A stretch of 64,000 nt of DNA from UMGS1322 sp900550765. Lineage in GTDB: Bacteria > Bacillota > Clostridia > Christensenellales > QALW01. The stretch spans positions 124,001 through 188,000 of the forward strand of contig CAUDEY010000002.1 of the NCBI GenBank assembly GCA_958448705.1, given 5' to 3'. The notes under the pieces are model-generated. The model searched no databases and was not told the origin of the DNA. It was given only the letters and a program-made list of their open reading frames with translations. Shown one piece after another: positions 33,596 through 42,171 of the stretch; within the stretch, counting starts at the first letter, position 1; the number at the start of each line of letters is the position of its first letter. A program made the position numbers and the translations under genes.

Positions 33596-33625
33596 ATTGT
33601 ATCAGATTTTATGGGTTTTTGTCAA
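33596..33625 (-). promoter_or_regulatory. Promoter of the membrane protein-parA-parB operon
   Basis: TTGACA (33620-33625) and TACAAT (33596-33601) on the minus strand are 18 nt apart and lie about 35 nt upstream of the ATG at 33564. Confidence 0.75.
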
Positions 33626-33671
33626 AACAAACAGTTCCGCTGCAGGCAAGAAAACAGTTCCAGAAAAGAAG

Positions 33672-33707
33672 ATCCCCCTTTCCTTTGCGCAGAGGGGGAT
33701 TTTTTTC
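33672..33707. terminator. Terminator after rplI
   Basis: ATCCCCCT (33672-33679) pairs with AGGGGGAT (33693-33700). T-rich stretches occur on both sides (TTTTTTT on the plus strand, CTTCTTTTC on the minus strand). It lies just beyond the rplI stop. Confidence 0.6.
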
Positions 33708-34143
33708 ATATTTCAACAATTACTTTTATTTTAGCCGAAACTTCTGGGAACAGCTTTAAAAGTGCAGTATATTCTCCCGGCGCCTTAATGGAAGGGATCT
33801 CTATTTTCTTTTTATCCACTTCAATACCGTGCTGGCTCAAAATTGCTTCTGAAACATCTTTAGCCGAAACAGAGCCGAACATTTTTCCGTTGCCGGCCTT
33901 GCCCTGAAGCGTTACCGAAAGACTTTCCAGCTTTTTCGCGTTTTCCTGTGCCTGCTGTTTTTGTACGGCACGGCGATGCGCCTCCGCCTCTGCAGCGGTT
34001 TTAGCGGCATTTAGGTTTGCGCTGGTTGCCTCCTTGGCAAGCTTGCGCGGCAGCAGAAAATTCCGTGCGTAGCCGTCATTTACTTCAACAATCTGGTCTT
34101 TTTTTCCCGACCCCTTTACGTCTGCCAATAAAATTACCTTCAT
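33706..34143 (-). CDS. rplI: 50S ribosomal protein L9
   Basis: The 145-aa protein has the L9 N-terminal domain (MKVILLADVKGSGKKDQIVEVNDGYARNFLLPRKLA, split over conserved blocks), a long connecting helix rich in Ala, Glu and Lys, and the C-terminal rRNA-binding domain with GKMFGSVSAKDVSEAI. Normal length. It stands apart from the main ribosomal cluster, as usual. Confidence 0.97.
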   Translation of the reverse strand: MKVILLADVKGSGKKDQIVEVNDGYARNFLLPRKLAKEATSANLNAAKTAAEAEAHRRAVQKQQAQENAKKLESLSVTLQGKAGNGKMFGSVSAKDVSEAILSQHGIEVDKKKIEIPSIKAPGEYTALLKLFPEVSAKIKVIVEI

Positions 34144-34222
34144 AAAAAATTCCCCCGTTTTTTGATACTCGGCCCTTCGTCTTTAAAAACAAAAAGCGAT
34201 CCGCCCCGGCGTACGGCGCCGA

Positions 34223-35071
34223 TTATTTGGCAATAAACAATACGCCCAGCGTTCCCGCGCCGCAATGGGAAGATACTACACAGCCGGCCCGGGTAATATA
34301 AATGTTTTTAAATTTATTCAGCTTTTTCAGGTAAGCATAGACCTCATCAATAATTTCCTGCGAAGTACCCGAATGTGTAATAAACACCATATCCTCACGG
34401 GCCGCAAGAATTTCCTGCTCCATGCCGGTCACATATTTCATCGTAGCGGTGCGGATATCGCCGCGCACCTTGCGGTCCACCTTAATCACGCCGTCTACCA
34501 CAGCCAGCGTAGGCCGCAGCTTCAGGGCCGTAGCGCCCCAGGCTGCCAATGCCGAGCAGCGGCCTCCTTTATATAAAAACAAAACGTTTTCCACTACAAA
34601 GCCAGCACGTACCAAAGGATTAATCGTCTTTAATTCAGCCAGAATCTCCTCATAAGAAGCTCCGTTCTGCACCATTTTTGCCGCAGTAAGTACCTGCAAT
34701 CCGATGCCCGTGGAAAGATTACGGCTGTCGATCACAGTGATTCTCGTATCGGCAAACGTCTGCGCTACCGCACAGAAGATCTGGTAAGTAGAAGACATTT
34801 CACTGCTGATGGTAAAAACAATGATATCATATTCTCCGGCAAATGGCTTCAAAAATGCCTGCACCGCCTCCGGCGTAGGTGCCGAGGTAGTGGGAGTTTT
34901 ATTGTTGGCGTCCGCCCAAGCATAAATTTCATCGGGCTGAATATTAACGCCGTCGAGCCGGCTGTCCTGGTCAAGATTCACCTGAAGCGGCAAAATATCG
35001 ATGCCGTACAGGCTCCGCAGCTCCGGTGAAAGATCGCAGGTAGAATCGGCCAGTATTTTGATAGGTTTCAT
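34223..35071 (-). CDS. DegV family fatty-acid-binding protein
   Basis: The 282-aa product fits the DegV (FakB) family: N-terminal ILADSTCDLSPELRSLYGIDILPL, the TSAPTPEAVQAFLKPF loop, the ligand-site segment ISSEMSSTY, and DSRNLSTGIGLQVLTA. The C-terminal domain has THSGTSQEIIDEVY and GAGTLGVLF. FakB proteins present fatty acids to the FakA kinase for phospholipid synthesis; no FakA is nearby. The start at ATG 35071 has AAGGAGA 8 nt upstream. Confidence 0.93.
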   Translation of the reverse strand: MKPIKILADSTCDLSPELRSLYGIDILPLQVNLDQDSRLDGVNIQPDEIYAWADANNKTPTTSAPTPEAVQAFLKPFAGEYDIIVFTISSEMSSTYQIFCAVAQTFADTRITVIDSRNLSTGIGLQVLTAAKMVQNGASYEEILAELKTINPLVRAGFVVENVLFLYKGGRCSALAAWGATALKLRPTLAVVDGVIKVDRKVRGDIRTATMKYVTGMEQEILAAREDMVFITHSGTSQEIIDEVYAYLKKLNKFKNIYITRAGCVVSSHCGAGTLGVLFIAK

Positions 35072-35166
35072 AAGCAAATCTCCTTAAAATAAAAATAAAA
35101 ACGTACGCCTGAAACAATCGAAAGCACTCTTTCCCAGCCGGCGCAGCAAGGTAAAAACTACCTGTT

Positions 35167-35172
35167 ATTATA
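35167..35172 (-). promoter_or_regulatory. Extended -10 promoter candidate for degV
   Basis: TATAAT with a TGC extension on the minus strand lies about 95 nt upstream of the degV start. A -35 hexamer is weak (TTTTGC at 17 nt). Confidence 0.5.
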
Positions 35173-35276
35173 GCATATTTTTTATAAAAGCAAAAGAGCT
35201 TTTTATCCAAAATTTCGGCAAAAGATCCTTCCGCACAATTTCTTCCACCTTTTAAAACGCTTTGTTCCAAAATTTC

Positions 35277-36158
35277 TTATCGGTTTTTCCGGAAACGGTA
35301 CGGCGATACACCGCGCAAAGCTCGGTATTTTGCAATAAAATAAGAAACATCATTAAATCCGCACCGATAGCAAATCTCCGTTACCGTTCTTTCAGACAGC
35401 AGCAATTCCTTTTCCGCATGAGTGATCCGCACTTCGGTTAAAAAAGCGGTAAAGCGCTTCCCTGCCACCTGTTTAAACAGGCGTGAAAAATAGCTATAGC
35501 TCATATTGACCTGCAGTGCGCACTCCCTTGCAGTAATATTCCGGTCAAAATGGTTATGAATATACGTCATAGCCTGATAGATCTGCCGCAGGGAGGAAAA
35601 AGGCAGCTCCTTTATTGTTGTCTCTGTCCGTTCTTTTTCAAAACCGTTTAAAAGCACGGCGCAAAGCCGTACGGCATTTGCCTTAACAGCAAGCTCCGCG
35701 GCATACGGCGGTGCCTCCAAAAAAGAAAGCATTTCCAATAAAATGGGTTCCATCCCGCTGCCGCGCACCTCGGCGCTTCTAAATACAGGCTTCTGTCCTT
35801 CCTGGCAGAAGGCGAAAGGCAGCACATACAGCATACCGCGATCATTAGACGCCATATCCAGCAATACAGAGGGTTTCATCTTTAAAACCGCATATTCTCC
35901 CCCGTTCGGGGACTCCACAAAAACCGTATGCCCGGTGTTGGAACGAAACAGCACCAGGTCGCCGCAGTGCGCCGTATATTTTTCTCCGTTGACATATACA
36001 AGGAACGCGCCCCTTGTAATATACAAAAATTCAATCGCATTGTGAAGATGGGCCGCCGCAGTGCACTGTCCTTTTTCCGAACCCCTGGTCAAAAAAAATT
36101 CAATCCCCGTTTCTGAAAGCTGCAGATTTTCCTGTTCAATCTTCATTGCTGCAAACAT
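35277..36158 (-). CDS. AraC-family transcriptional regulator
   Basis: The 293-aa product has an N-terminal cupin-like sensor (residues about 15-110; HLHNAIEFLYITRGAFLVYVNGEKY) and a C-terminal double helix-turn-helix (about 195-293: TARECALQVNMSYSYFSRLFKQVAGKRF and SERTVTEICYRCGFNDVSYFIAKYRALRGVSPYRFR). That is the standard layout of sugar-responsive AraC regulators. The ATG at 36158 (GGAGAGG upstream) is preferred to an in-frame start at 36215. It is divergent from two Gfo/Idh/MocA dehydrogenase genes, which it probably controls from the 117-bp AT-rich intergenic region. Confidence 0.93.
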   Translation of the reverse strand: MFAAMKIEQENLQLSETGIEFFLTRGSEKGQCTAAAHLHNAIEFLYITRGAFLVYVNGEKYTAHCGDLVLFRSNTGHTVFVESPNGGEYAVLKMKPSVLLDMASNDRGMLYVLPFAFCQEGQKPVFRSAEVRGSGMEPILLEMLSFLEAPPYAAELAVKANAVRLCAVLLNGFEKERTETTIKELPFSSLRQIYQAMTYIHNHFDRNITARECALQVNMSYSYFSRLFKQVAGKRFTAFLTEVRITHAEKELLLSERTVTEICYRCGFNDVSYFIAKYRALRGVSPYRFRKNR

Positions 36159-36275
36159 ACGGACCTCTCCTTTTTTAAAACGCAAATATTTTATATTTTT
36201 TCCTTTAAAAATCATAGCATAAATTTTATAAAAATACTATACTTAAATTACAAAAAAACAGAAAGGACGTTTTTT

Positions 36276-37361
36276 ATGGAAAGAATCGTAAAAGTGGGAA
36301 TCATCGGCTGCGGCGGCATTGCAAACGGGAAGCATATGCCGTCGCTAAAAAAAATTCCCAATGTACAAATGACGGCTTTTTGCGATATTATCGCTGAAAA
36401 AGCAGAAAAAGCTGCAAAAGAATTCGGCGTGCCCGGCGCAAAAATATACACCGACTACAAACAGCTTTTAAAAGAAGCGGACGTGGAAGTGGTACATGTT
36501 TTAACGCCCAACCTGGAACATGCGGACATCAGTATTGCCGCCCTGTACGCAGGCAAGCACGTTATGTGCGAAAAACCTATGGCCAAAACCGCTTCAGACG
36601 CCAAGCGGATGCTGGAGGCGGCACGGGAAACAGGCAAAAAACTGACCATCGGATATCAGCATAGACAAAAAGCGCAGAGTATCGTTTCCAAAGCGTTTAT
36701 AGAGAGAGGAGACCTGGGCGAAATCTATCAGGCCAACTGTCTGGCCGTGCGCCGGAGGGGAACCCCTAACTGGGGCGTATTTTTAAACGAGGAAGAACAA
36801 GGCGGCGGACCCGTTATTGACATTGCCACCCACTCTTTGGATCTGACCTTGTATTTGATGAACAACTATGAACCGGAGATGGTAATCGGAAAAACCCATA
36901 AAAAAATCGAACACCCCGAGGCCGGCAATATCTGGGGCGATAATGGGGTAAGCACTACGCCTTTAGAGGATTCTGCCTGCGCGTTCATCCGCATGAAGAA
37001 CGGCGCAACAATTCTGCTGGAAACCAGCTGGGCCCTGAATACCGCTGAACCCGTACAGGAGGGCAGCTGCGTACTTTATGGCACAAAGGCCGGGCTTTCC
37101 TTAAAAAACAACAAGCTTACCTTAAATAAAGTAGATCTGAATCACTGTGTGATAACCGACGTCGATACCTCCGTAGGCGGCGTGGCGTTCTATGACGGCG
37201 CAAGCGCTTCTCCGCAGGAGGTAGAGGCCAGAAACTGGATCCAGGCCATTATTGATGATACCGAACCGTTGGTAAAACCTGAGGAAGCCTATGTGGTTTC
37301 CCAGATTCTGGAAGCTATCTATACCTCTTCCCGAACAGGAAAGCCGGTGTATTTTGAATGA
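36276..37361 (+). CDS. Gfo/Idh/MocA family oxidoreductase (361 aa)
   Basis: An NAD(P)-dependent sugar or polyol dehydrogenase. The Rossmann motif is VGIIGCGGIANGKHMPSLKK (residues 7-26), and the family motif MCEKPMAKTASDAKRML carries the conserved Lys. The C-terminal beta-sheet domain contains GGGPVIDIATHSLDLTLYLM with the catalytic Asp/His pair. The substrate is not evident. It is the first of two such genes; its stop overlaps the next start by 4 nt. An AraC regulator is divergent and a GH36 enzyme lies convergent downstream, so a role in hexose or inositol catabolism is likely. Confidence 0.92.
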   Translation: MERIVKVGIIGCGGIANGKHMPSLKKIPNVQMTAFCDIIAEKAEKAAKEFGVPGAKIYTDYKQLLKEADVEVVHVLTPNLEHADISIAALYAGKHVMCEKPMAKTASDAKRMLEAARETGKKLTIGYQHRQKAQSIVSKAFIERGDLGEIYQANCLAVRRRGTPNWGVFLNEEEQGGGPVIDIATHSLDLTLYLMNNYEPEMVIGKTHKKIEHPEAGNIWGDNGVSTTPLEDSACAFIRMKNGATILLETSWALNTAEPVQEGSCVLYGTKAGLSLKNNKLTLNKVDLNHCVITDVDTSVGGVAFYDGASASPQEVEARNWIQAIIDDTEPLVKPEEAYVVSQILEAIYTSSRTGKPVYFE

Positions 37362-38308
37362 AGGCAGCAATTTGCGGTGTTTGGCATGTACACGCGGTAG
37401 AGTATACCAAAAAAGCATTGCAGGCGGAGAATGTCCAAGTCATCGGCTTTTACGAAGAAGACACGGCCTTGCGGGAAGATTTTTTAAAAAACTATGATCT
37501 GCCGCACTTTTCCTCTTTTGAGGCGCTCCTGCAAAGCGATGCCGATGCGGTGATCGTCTGCAGTTCCTCAAATACCCATGCGGAGTATATGGTGCGGCTT
37601 GCACAGGCAAAAAAAGATATTTTTACCGAAAAGGTCCTGGCGCTGACGGTTGAAGACTGCCTGCGTGTGCAAAAGGCCGTACAGGAGAACGGCGTCCGCT
37701 TTGTAATCTCTTTTGTACAAAAATCCTGCGGGCAGATCCGCGCCGTAAAAAAGCTGGCGGAAAGCGGGGAGCTTGGCAGGCTGAATTTTATCCGGTTCCG
37801 CAACTGCCATAGCGGAAGCACAGAAGACTGGCTGCCTGCACATTTTTACAGCCGAAAGCAATGCGGCGGCGGTGCCATGATTGATTTGGGCGCGCACGGC
37901 ATGTATCTGATCGATTGGTTTTTGGGCCTGCCGCAAAAGTATCAGTCCGCCTTCACAGTTTGGGATACAAATAAAAAAAATACCGACCGCGTGGAAGACA
38001 ACGCCGTTACCATTATGACTTATGCCGACGGTTCCCTTGCCATAAACGAAACGGGATTCATTTCCTGCGGTTCCCCCCGCATGCTGGAGGTTGGCGGTGA
38101 CAAAGGATTTGTAAGACTCGTAGCCGGCCGCAGTTTAGAAAAATTCACCACTGAAACCAAAGGGATTCCCGTTACCGTGGACGCTGAAGAAGATCTGCCG
38201 CTGCCGATTGAAAGCTTCCTTGCCGGAAAAACGCCGGAAGGATGCGGTATAGAAGAGGCAGTCCGCCTGACACAAATGATGGAGGGAGCCTACGGAACAG
38301 GTGTATAG
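37358..38308 (+). CDS. Gfo/Idh/MocA family oxidoreductase (316 aa)
   Basis: A second, shorter member of the family. The N-terminal nucleotide-binding domain starts directly with AAICGVWHVHAVEYTKKAL, in which the usual Gly-x-Gly-x-x-Gly is altered to GVWHVH. The lysine motif is IFTEKVLALTVEDCLRV, and GGGAMIDLGAHGMYLIDWFLG holds the Asp/His pair. The altered glycine motif appears in related clades of the family and does not by itself imply loss of function. Coupled to the preceding dehydrogenase by a 4-nt overlap. Confidence 0.88.
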   Translation: MKAAICGVWHVHAVEYTKKALQAENVQVIGFYEEDTALREDFLKNYDLPHFSSFEALLQSDADAVIVCSSSNTHAEYMVRLAQAKKDIFTEKVLALTVEDCLRVQKAVQENGVRFVISFVQKSCGQIRAVKKLAESGELGRLNFIRFRNCHSGSTEDWLPAHFYSRKQCGGGAMIDLGAHGMYLIDWFLGLPQKYQSAFTVWDTNKKNTDRVEDNAVTIMTYADGSLAINETGFISCGSPRMLEVGGDKGFVRLVAGRSLEKFTTETKGIPVTVDAEEDLPLPIESFLAGKTPEGCGIEEAVRLTQMMEGAYGTGV

Positions 38309-38315
38309 TCAAAAA

Positions 38316-38353
38316 AAAGAATCGGACAGTTCTATACTGCCCGATTCTTTTTC
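38316..38353. terminator. Bidirectional terminator
   Basis: AAAGAATCGG (38316-38325) pairs with CCGATTCTTT (38341-38350), extended internally by CAGT/ACTG. T-runs lie on both strands. It separates the convergent dehydrogenase and GH36 genes. Confidence 0.92.
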
Positions 38354-38355
38354 GC

Positions 38356-40491
38356 CTAATTTCTTTCTGAAAGCCGGATACGGAAGAGCCGTGCCATATT
38401 CTCACTGCCTTCCATCTTTACCGTCAGCCGTCCGGCCTCCGGCGCATACGTATAGCGGCATTTGGCGTCTTTTTGAGGGAAAATCATTTCCGCATGGGTA
38501 GCACCGCTGAAATATCTTCCGAGTTCAATCATGCAGCAATCCTCCTCTATGCATCGTATCTTCCACACAGCCAAAAGCATCTCGGTACGTTCCCGATTCA
38601 TCAGTCCCGCTGCAATAAAACCGCGTTTTCCCATGCAGGCCGCACCAAGAGGATATACCGCCGAGGAAGAGGCAATAAACGCCCGGTTTTTCTTAAACAG
38701 CTCCACGCCCTCTTGAATCAGCTTAAAATTATATGCATCCGCATATTCAATTCTGCCGGCCATATAAATCGTTCCGATATTGCCCGTAACCAGATTGAAT
38801 ATCGTTTCCTCACCGTCTTGATTCCGCTGTATCAAAAAGGAAGCATCCCCGCCGGCATCCAATTCCTTACCCTCCGGAACCGTCACTGCGTAAGGATACA
38901 CCCAATTTCCGGCTTTCTCCGGCGGCATAATCGCCAGTGAACCCGCGGCGATAGATGCGTAATTAAAATAATACTCCTGGTCGCTGGTACTCTGCAAATA
39001 AAAATGTGAAAGCGTTCCGTGGTCAGCGCGCATGGCGCCGCTGCCGCAGTTTTCAATAATCAAATCCGGATAACGCCGGTACAGCTCCATAATAAAGCTG
39101 TAAAACGCGTCCATCCGTTTGCGTGACTCCGTATTATAGCAATCTCCCCGTTCCCCATAGCCGATACCGCTGGAAAAATTATGATCGTTCTTGATATACC
39201 GCATCCCCAGCTGATAGGCGCGGTCAACCGCGGCAAACAAATGCTGCCGCACCGTTTCATCACACAGGTCATAAATGCCCCTGCCGCCCGAAAGCACAGT
39301 TCCGTTACGCCGAACCATGGCGTTGGAGCTGCACTTGGCGCCGGCCGTATAATCGTCTACAGCCTCCAATTCAAACCAAAGCCCGGGGACCATCCCTTTT
39401 TGGCGTATCAAATCTAAAATCCCCTTCAGCCCGCCGGGACCAAAACGCTCCGCATCGGGAATATAATCTCCGCAGTCTGCCAGACAGTTGGCATTGTTTC
39501 GGGGACGGAACCAGCCGGCATCGATACAAAACACCTCGCATCCGGCCTTGGCCGCCGCTTCAATCAACGGCACCAGTGTTTCCACGTTCGGCTCGCCGAA
39601 GATGCAATCCATATAGCAGTTAAAGCAAACCGGAGCCGTACCGTTTTTCCATCCTACGTGCGAGGTTTGCCGCTTATATTCGGTAAGCTCGCGCACAGCT
39701 TCCTCAAAGCCGCCCTGCACCATACCATACACCGCGCAGGTGGTGGTATATTCTTCTCCGGGGGCAAGGGTAACGCTCCAGCCATCATGATTGATATCGG
39801 CACTGTTGCATTCCAAGGTAACGGTATCTCCCAGTTTTCCCACGGTAAGTTCCCAGGTGTGGCCGCCCTCATGCTCCATAAAATAGGAACAGCCCTTTTC
39901 CAAATCCTCCACAATCACAAGCGGATAATACCTGCCGCTGGACCAGCTGCCCTCACTGCGGAAAGCTGCCACGCCCGTCATGGAGTTTCCTACGGGTCTT
40001 GCCGGCGCCATGCCGAAATCCCAAAAGCTTCCGTGTTTCCACTGCGCCTCCGCCGCCCAAGCCGATTTACACCAGTGCAGCCGGAAACGCCGCGGATCAT
40101 CCCAGGCCATTACACCGGTATCCGCCTCGATATTCAGATAAGCCGAGCTTACGCGAATCAGCGGCAGAGGATTTTCTCCCTGATTCTTCACCGTATTATA
40201 CTGACGAACTGCACAACAGCCCTCAAAAAATTCATAATGCTGAATCACCTGCAATCCCCGCTCGGTGCGGTTCACGGTCACATCCTTTTTCCCGCCTGCC
40301 GCCCTTCCGTAATCAATAGTACCGCTGCCGGTATACAAGCTTTCACTGGAATAGCTGAAAGCGTTGCCCTCGGTAAATACGTGCATATCGCCTTCTACAT
40401 TCAACTGAAAATTATAGCCGTCCTTATGGGCAAAATTTTCATCAAACCACAGAGCTTCCACACAAGAAAAATCTTTTTCTATAGGTTTCAT
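38356..40491 (-). CDS. GH36-type alpha-galactosidase
   Basis: The 711-aa protein follows the clan GH-D layout: an N-terminal beta-sandwich (about 1-270), a catalytic barrel (about 280-610), and a C-terminal beta domain. Barrel motifs include VFCIDAGWFRPRNN, GLWFELEAV, YIKNDHNFSSGIGYG with the likely nucleophile Asp, ENCGSGAMRADHGTLSH, and STSDQEYY with the likely acid/base Asp. The sequence diverges from the classic KWDMNR nucleophile motif (here KNDHN), so the linkage may differ from alpha-1,6-galactoside. There is no signal peptide. It belongs with the dehydrogenase pair and AraC regulator. Confidence 0.85.
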   Translation of the reverse strand: MKPIEKDFSCVEALWFDENFAHKDGYNFQLNVEGDMHVFTEGNAFSYSSESLYTGSGTIDYGRAAGGKKDVTVNRTERGLQVIQHYEFFEGCCAVRQYNTVKNQGENPLPLIRVSSAYLNIEADTGVMAWDDPRRFRLHWCKSAWAAEAQWKHGSFWDFGMAPARPVGNSMTGVAAFRSEGSWSSGRYYPLVIVEDLEKGCSYFMEHEGGHTWELTVGKLGDTVTLECNSADINHDGWSVTLAPGEEYTTTCAVYGMVQGGFEEAVRELTEYKRQTSHVGWKNGTAPVCFNCYMDCIFGEPNVETLVPLIEAAAKAGCEVFCIDAGWFRPRNNANCLADCGDYIPDAERFGPGGLKGILDLIRQKGMVPGLWFELEAVDDYTAGAKCSSNAMVRRNGTVLSGGRGIYDLCDETVRQHLFAAVDRAYQLGMRYIKNDHNFSSGIGYGERGDCYNTESRKRMDAFYSFIMELYRRYPDLIIENCGSGAMRADHGTLSHFYLQSTSDQEYYFNYASIAAGSLAIMPPEKAGNWVYPYAVTVPEGKELDAGGDASFLIQRNQDGEETIFNLVTGNIGTIYMAGRIEYADAYNFKLIQEGVELFKKNRAFIASSSAVYPLGAACMGKRGFIAAGLMNRERTEMLLAVWKIRCIEEDCCMIELGRYFSGATHAEMIFPQKDAKCRYTYAPEAGRLTVKMEGSENMARLFRIRLSERN

Positions 40492-40673
40492 CTTTTTACT
40501 CCTTTTCTTTGCAATACAGCTTCATCATACACGATATGCACAGTAAAATCCATAGCTATTTGTGTGCTTTTACGGGGGTTTATCCATAAGATCCGGGCAG
40601 GGAACTCACAAAATGCTATATTCAAAGACGCCCTTTAAAACGATTGCATGATAAAAAACAGCCGGTCTCCCAT

Positions 40674-40711
40674 AAACAATTCCCCCCGGATTTTTCCGGG
40701 GGGAATTGTTT
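40674..40711. terminator. Perfect 17-bp inverted repeat at the end of the Crp-like gene
   Basis: AAACAATTCCCCCCGGA (40674-40690) and TCCGGGGGGAATTGTTT (40695-40711) form a perfect stem with a TTTT loop. It overlaps the stop codon of the Crp-like gene and most likely ends its transcript, though the T-run after it is short. Confidence 0.7.
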
Positions 40712-41369
40712 ACAGCTTTTTCAGCCCGTCCGTATCCTTCAGCAAAAGGCGCCCGCGTTTCATCTCCACCAATCCGGCGGAAGCAAAACGCTTCAGTGTA
40801 CGCGCAACCACCTCGCGGGCAGAGCTTACCTGTGCGGCGATCTGTTCATGCGTCATGGAAATCTGCCTGCTGCCGGTACGTTCATATTCCTGCAGCAAAA
40901 ATCCGGCAAGACGGCGGTCAAATTTTTCAAATAAAATCTGCTGCATTACGCGTATCACAGAAGAAAACCGTTCTGTGGCAATCTGATAAGAAAAACATTT
41001 TACATAAATATTTTCCTCTGCCAGTTTTTCAAAGACTCCGGAATGGATTACCAAAAAGGTACAGTCTTCTTCTGCCACCATTTGCGTATCAAACGTAATC
41101 TGCGTAATTACGCAGGAAGCGGAAAGCACGCAGCATTCTCCCTGCCCCAAACGGAACAGTGTGACCTCCCGCCCCTCTTCCGATAAAAGATACACGCGGA
41201 TGCCGCCCTTTAAAATCAAAAGCATCCCCAGGCAGGTATTGCCGCTGCCATGGATGATCGTCCCCTTTTGGTAATGCCGAATACCGGCATTGCCGGCTAT
41301 GTAATCCTTTTGCTTTTGCGTCAGCTGCGGCCAATAGGGAAGCTGCGGCAGATAATTACCCATTTCCAT
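40710..41369 (-). CDS. Crp/Fnr-family transcriptional regulator
   Basis: The 219-aa protein has the cyclic-nucleotide-binding-type beta-roll (about 20-130; LILKGGIRVYLLSEEGREVTLFRLGQGECC) and a C-terminal winged helix (MTHEQIAAQVSSAREVVARTLKRFASAGLV, about 165-205). Cysteines in GECCVLSASCVI are placed where redox- or oxygen-responsive members have theirs, but no canonical N-terminal Fnr cluster motif is present. The ATG at 41369 has AAGGAG 8 nt upstream. It ends an operon of ferritin, ZIP transporter and this regulator, which hints at metal or oxidative stress control. Confidence 0.9.
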   Translation of the reverse strand: MEMGNYLPQLPYWPQLTQKQKDYIAGNAGIRHYQKGTIIHGSGNTCLGMLLILKGGIRVYLLSEEGREVTLFRLGQGECCVLSASCVITQITFDTQMVAEEDCTFLVIHSGVFEKLAEENIYVKCFSYQIATERFSSVIRVMQQILFEKFDRRLAGFLLQEYERTGSRQISMTHEQIAAQVSSAREVVARTLKRFASAGLVEMKRGRLLLKDTDGLKKL

Positions 41370-41382
41370 TTTCCGTACTCCT

Positions 41383-42171
41383 TTATCCCAATGCCACATC
41401 CAAAAGCATCATCAGCGCAAAACCCAGTGCAACGCCGACCGTGCCGATATTGCTGTGTTCCCCCGCCTGTGCCTCCGGAATCAGCTCTTCCACCACCACA
41501 TAGATCATAGCGCCTGCCGCAAAAGCTAAAATATACGGCAGAATCGGCGTGATCAAAGACGTCAGCAAAATTGTAACAACAGCCCCCAACGGCTCTACAA
41601 TTCCTGAAAGCACACCATAACCAAAAGCTTTTTTCCGGGAAAGTCCCGCTGAGACCAAGGGTGCCGAAATAATCGCACCTTCAGGAAAATTCTGCACGGC
41701 AATGCCGATAGCCAATGCCAATGCGCCGGCGCCGGTAATGACCGTGCTGCCCTCCAGCATGCCGGCAAACACCACCCCTACAGCCATGCCTTCAGGGATA
41801 TTATGCAGCGTTACCGCCAACACCAACATAAAAGAGCGGCCCAGACCGCTGGGGCGGCCCTCAGGCTTTTCATCATTCAAATGCAAATGCGGCACAACGG
41901 TATCCAGCAAAAGCAAAAATGCCATACCCAGTAAAAAACCGGCCACTGCAGGCACCCACGCAAGGCCTCCGGCCTCCTCTGCCATTTCAATAGCGGGAAT
42001 CAGCAAGGACCAGACCGACGCCGCGATCATTACGCCCGAAGCAAAGCCCAACAAGGCCTTCTGCAGCCGGCCGCTTATGGTTTTTCCCACCGCAAAGACC
42101 ATGCCGGCCCCCAAAACGGTACCTAAAAACGGCAAAAGAATCCCTATAGCCGTTTTTGCCGCATCACTCAT
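41383..42171 (-). CDS. ZIP-family metal transporter
   Basis: The 262-aa membrane protein has about eight TM helices. The two signature helices are ALTLHNIPEGMAVGVVF (as VTLHNIPEGMAVG) and QNFPEGAIISAPL, which hold the His/Asn-Pro-Glu-Gly metal site of ZIP proteins. A cytoplasmic loop with HLHLNDEKPEG supplies further His. Likely Zn2+ or Fe2+ uptake. Its start overlaps the ferritin stop by one base (TAATG). Confidence 0.94.
   Translation of the reverse strand: MSDAAKTAIGILLPFLGTVLGAGMVFAVGKTISGRLQKALLGFASGVMIAASVWSLLIPAIEMAEEAGGLAWVPAVAGFLLGMAFLLLLDTVVPHLHLNDEKPEGRPSGLGRSFMLVLAVTLHNIPEGMAVGVVFAGMLEGSTVITGAGALALAIGIAVQNFPEGAIISAPLVSAGLSRKKAFGYGVLSGIVEPLGAVVTILLTSLITPILPYILAFAAGAMIYVVVEELIPEAQAGEHSNIGTVGVALGFALMMLLDVALG

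Noticed and set aside
33611..33630. TTTGTCAAAA resembling a Spo0A box upstream of the parAB operon
   Set aside because: It coincides with the reverse complement of the -35 TTGACA and its flank; a single match is expected by chance.
39658..40638. 326-aa plus-strand ORF opposite the GH36 gene
   Set aside because: Antisense to a well supported gene, no SD, no recognisable motif.
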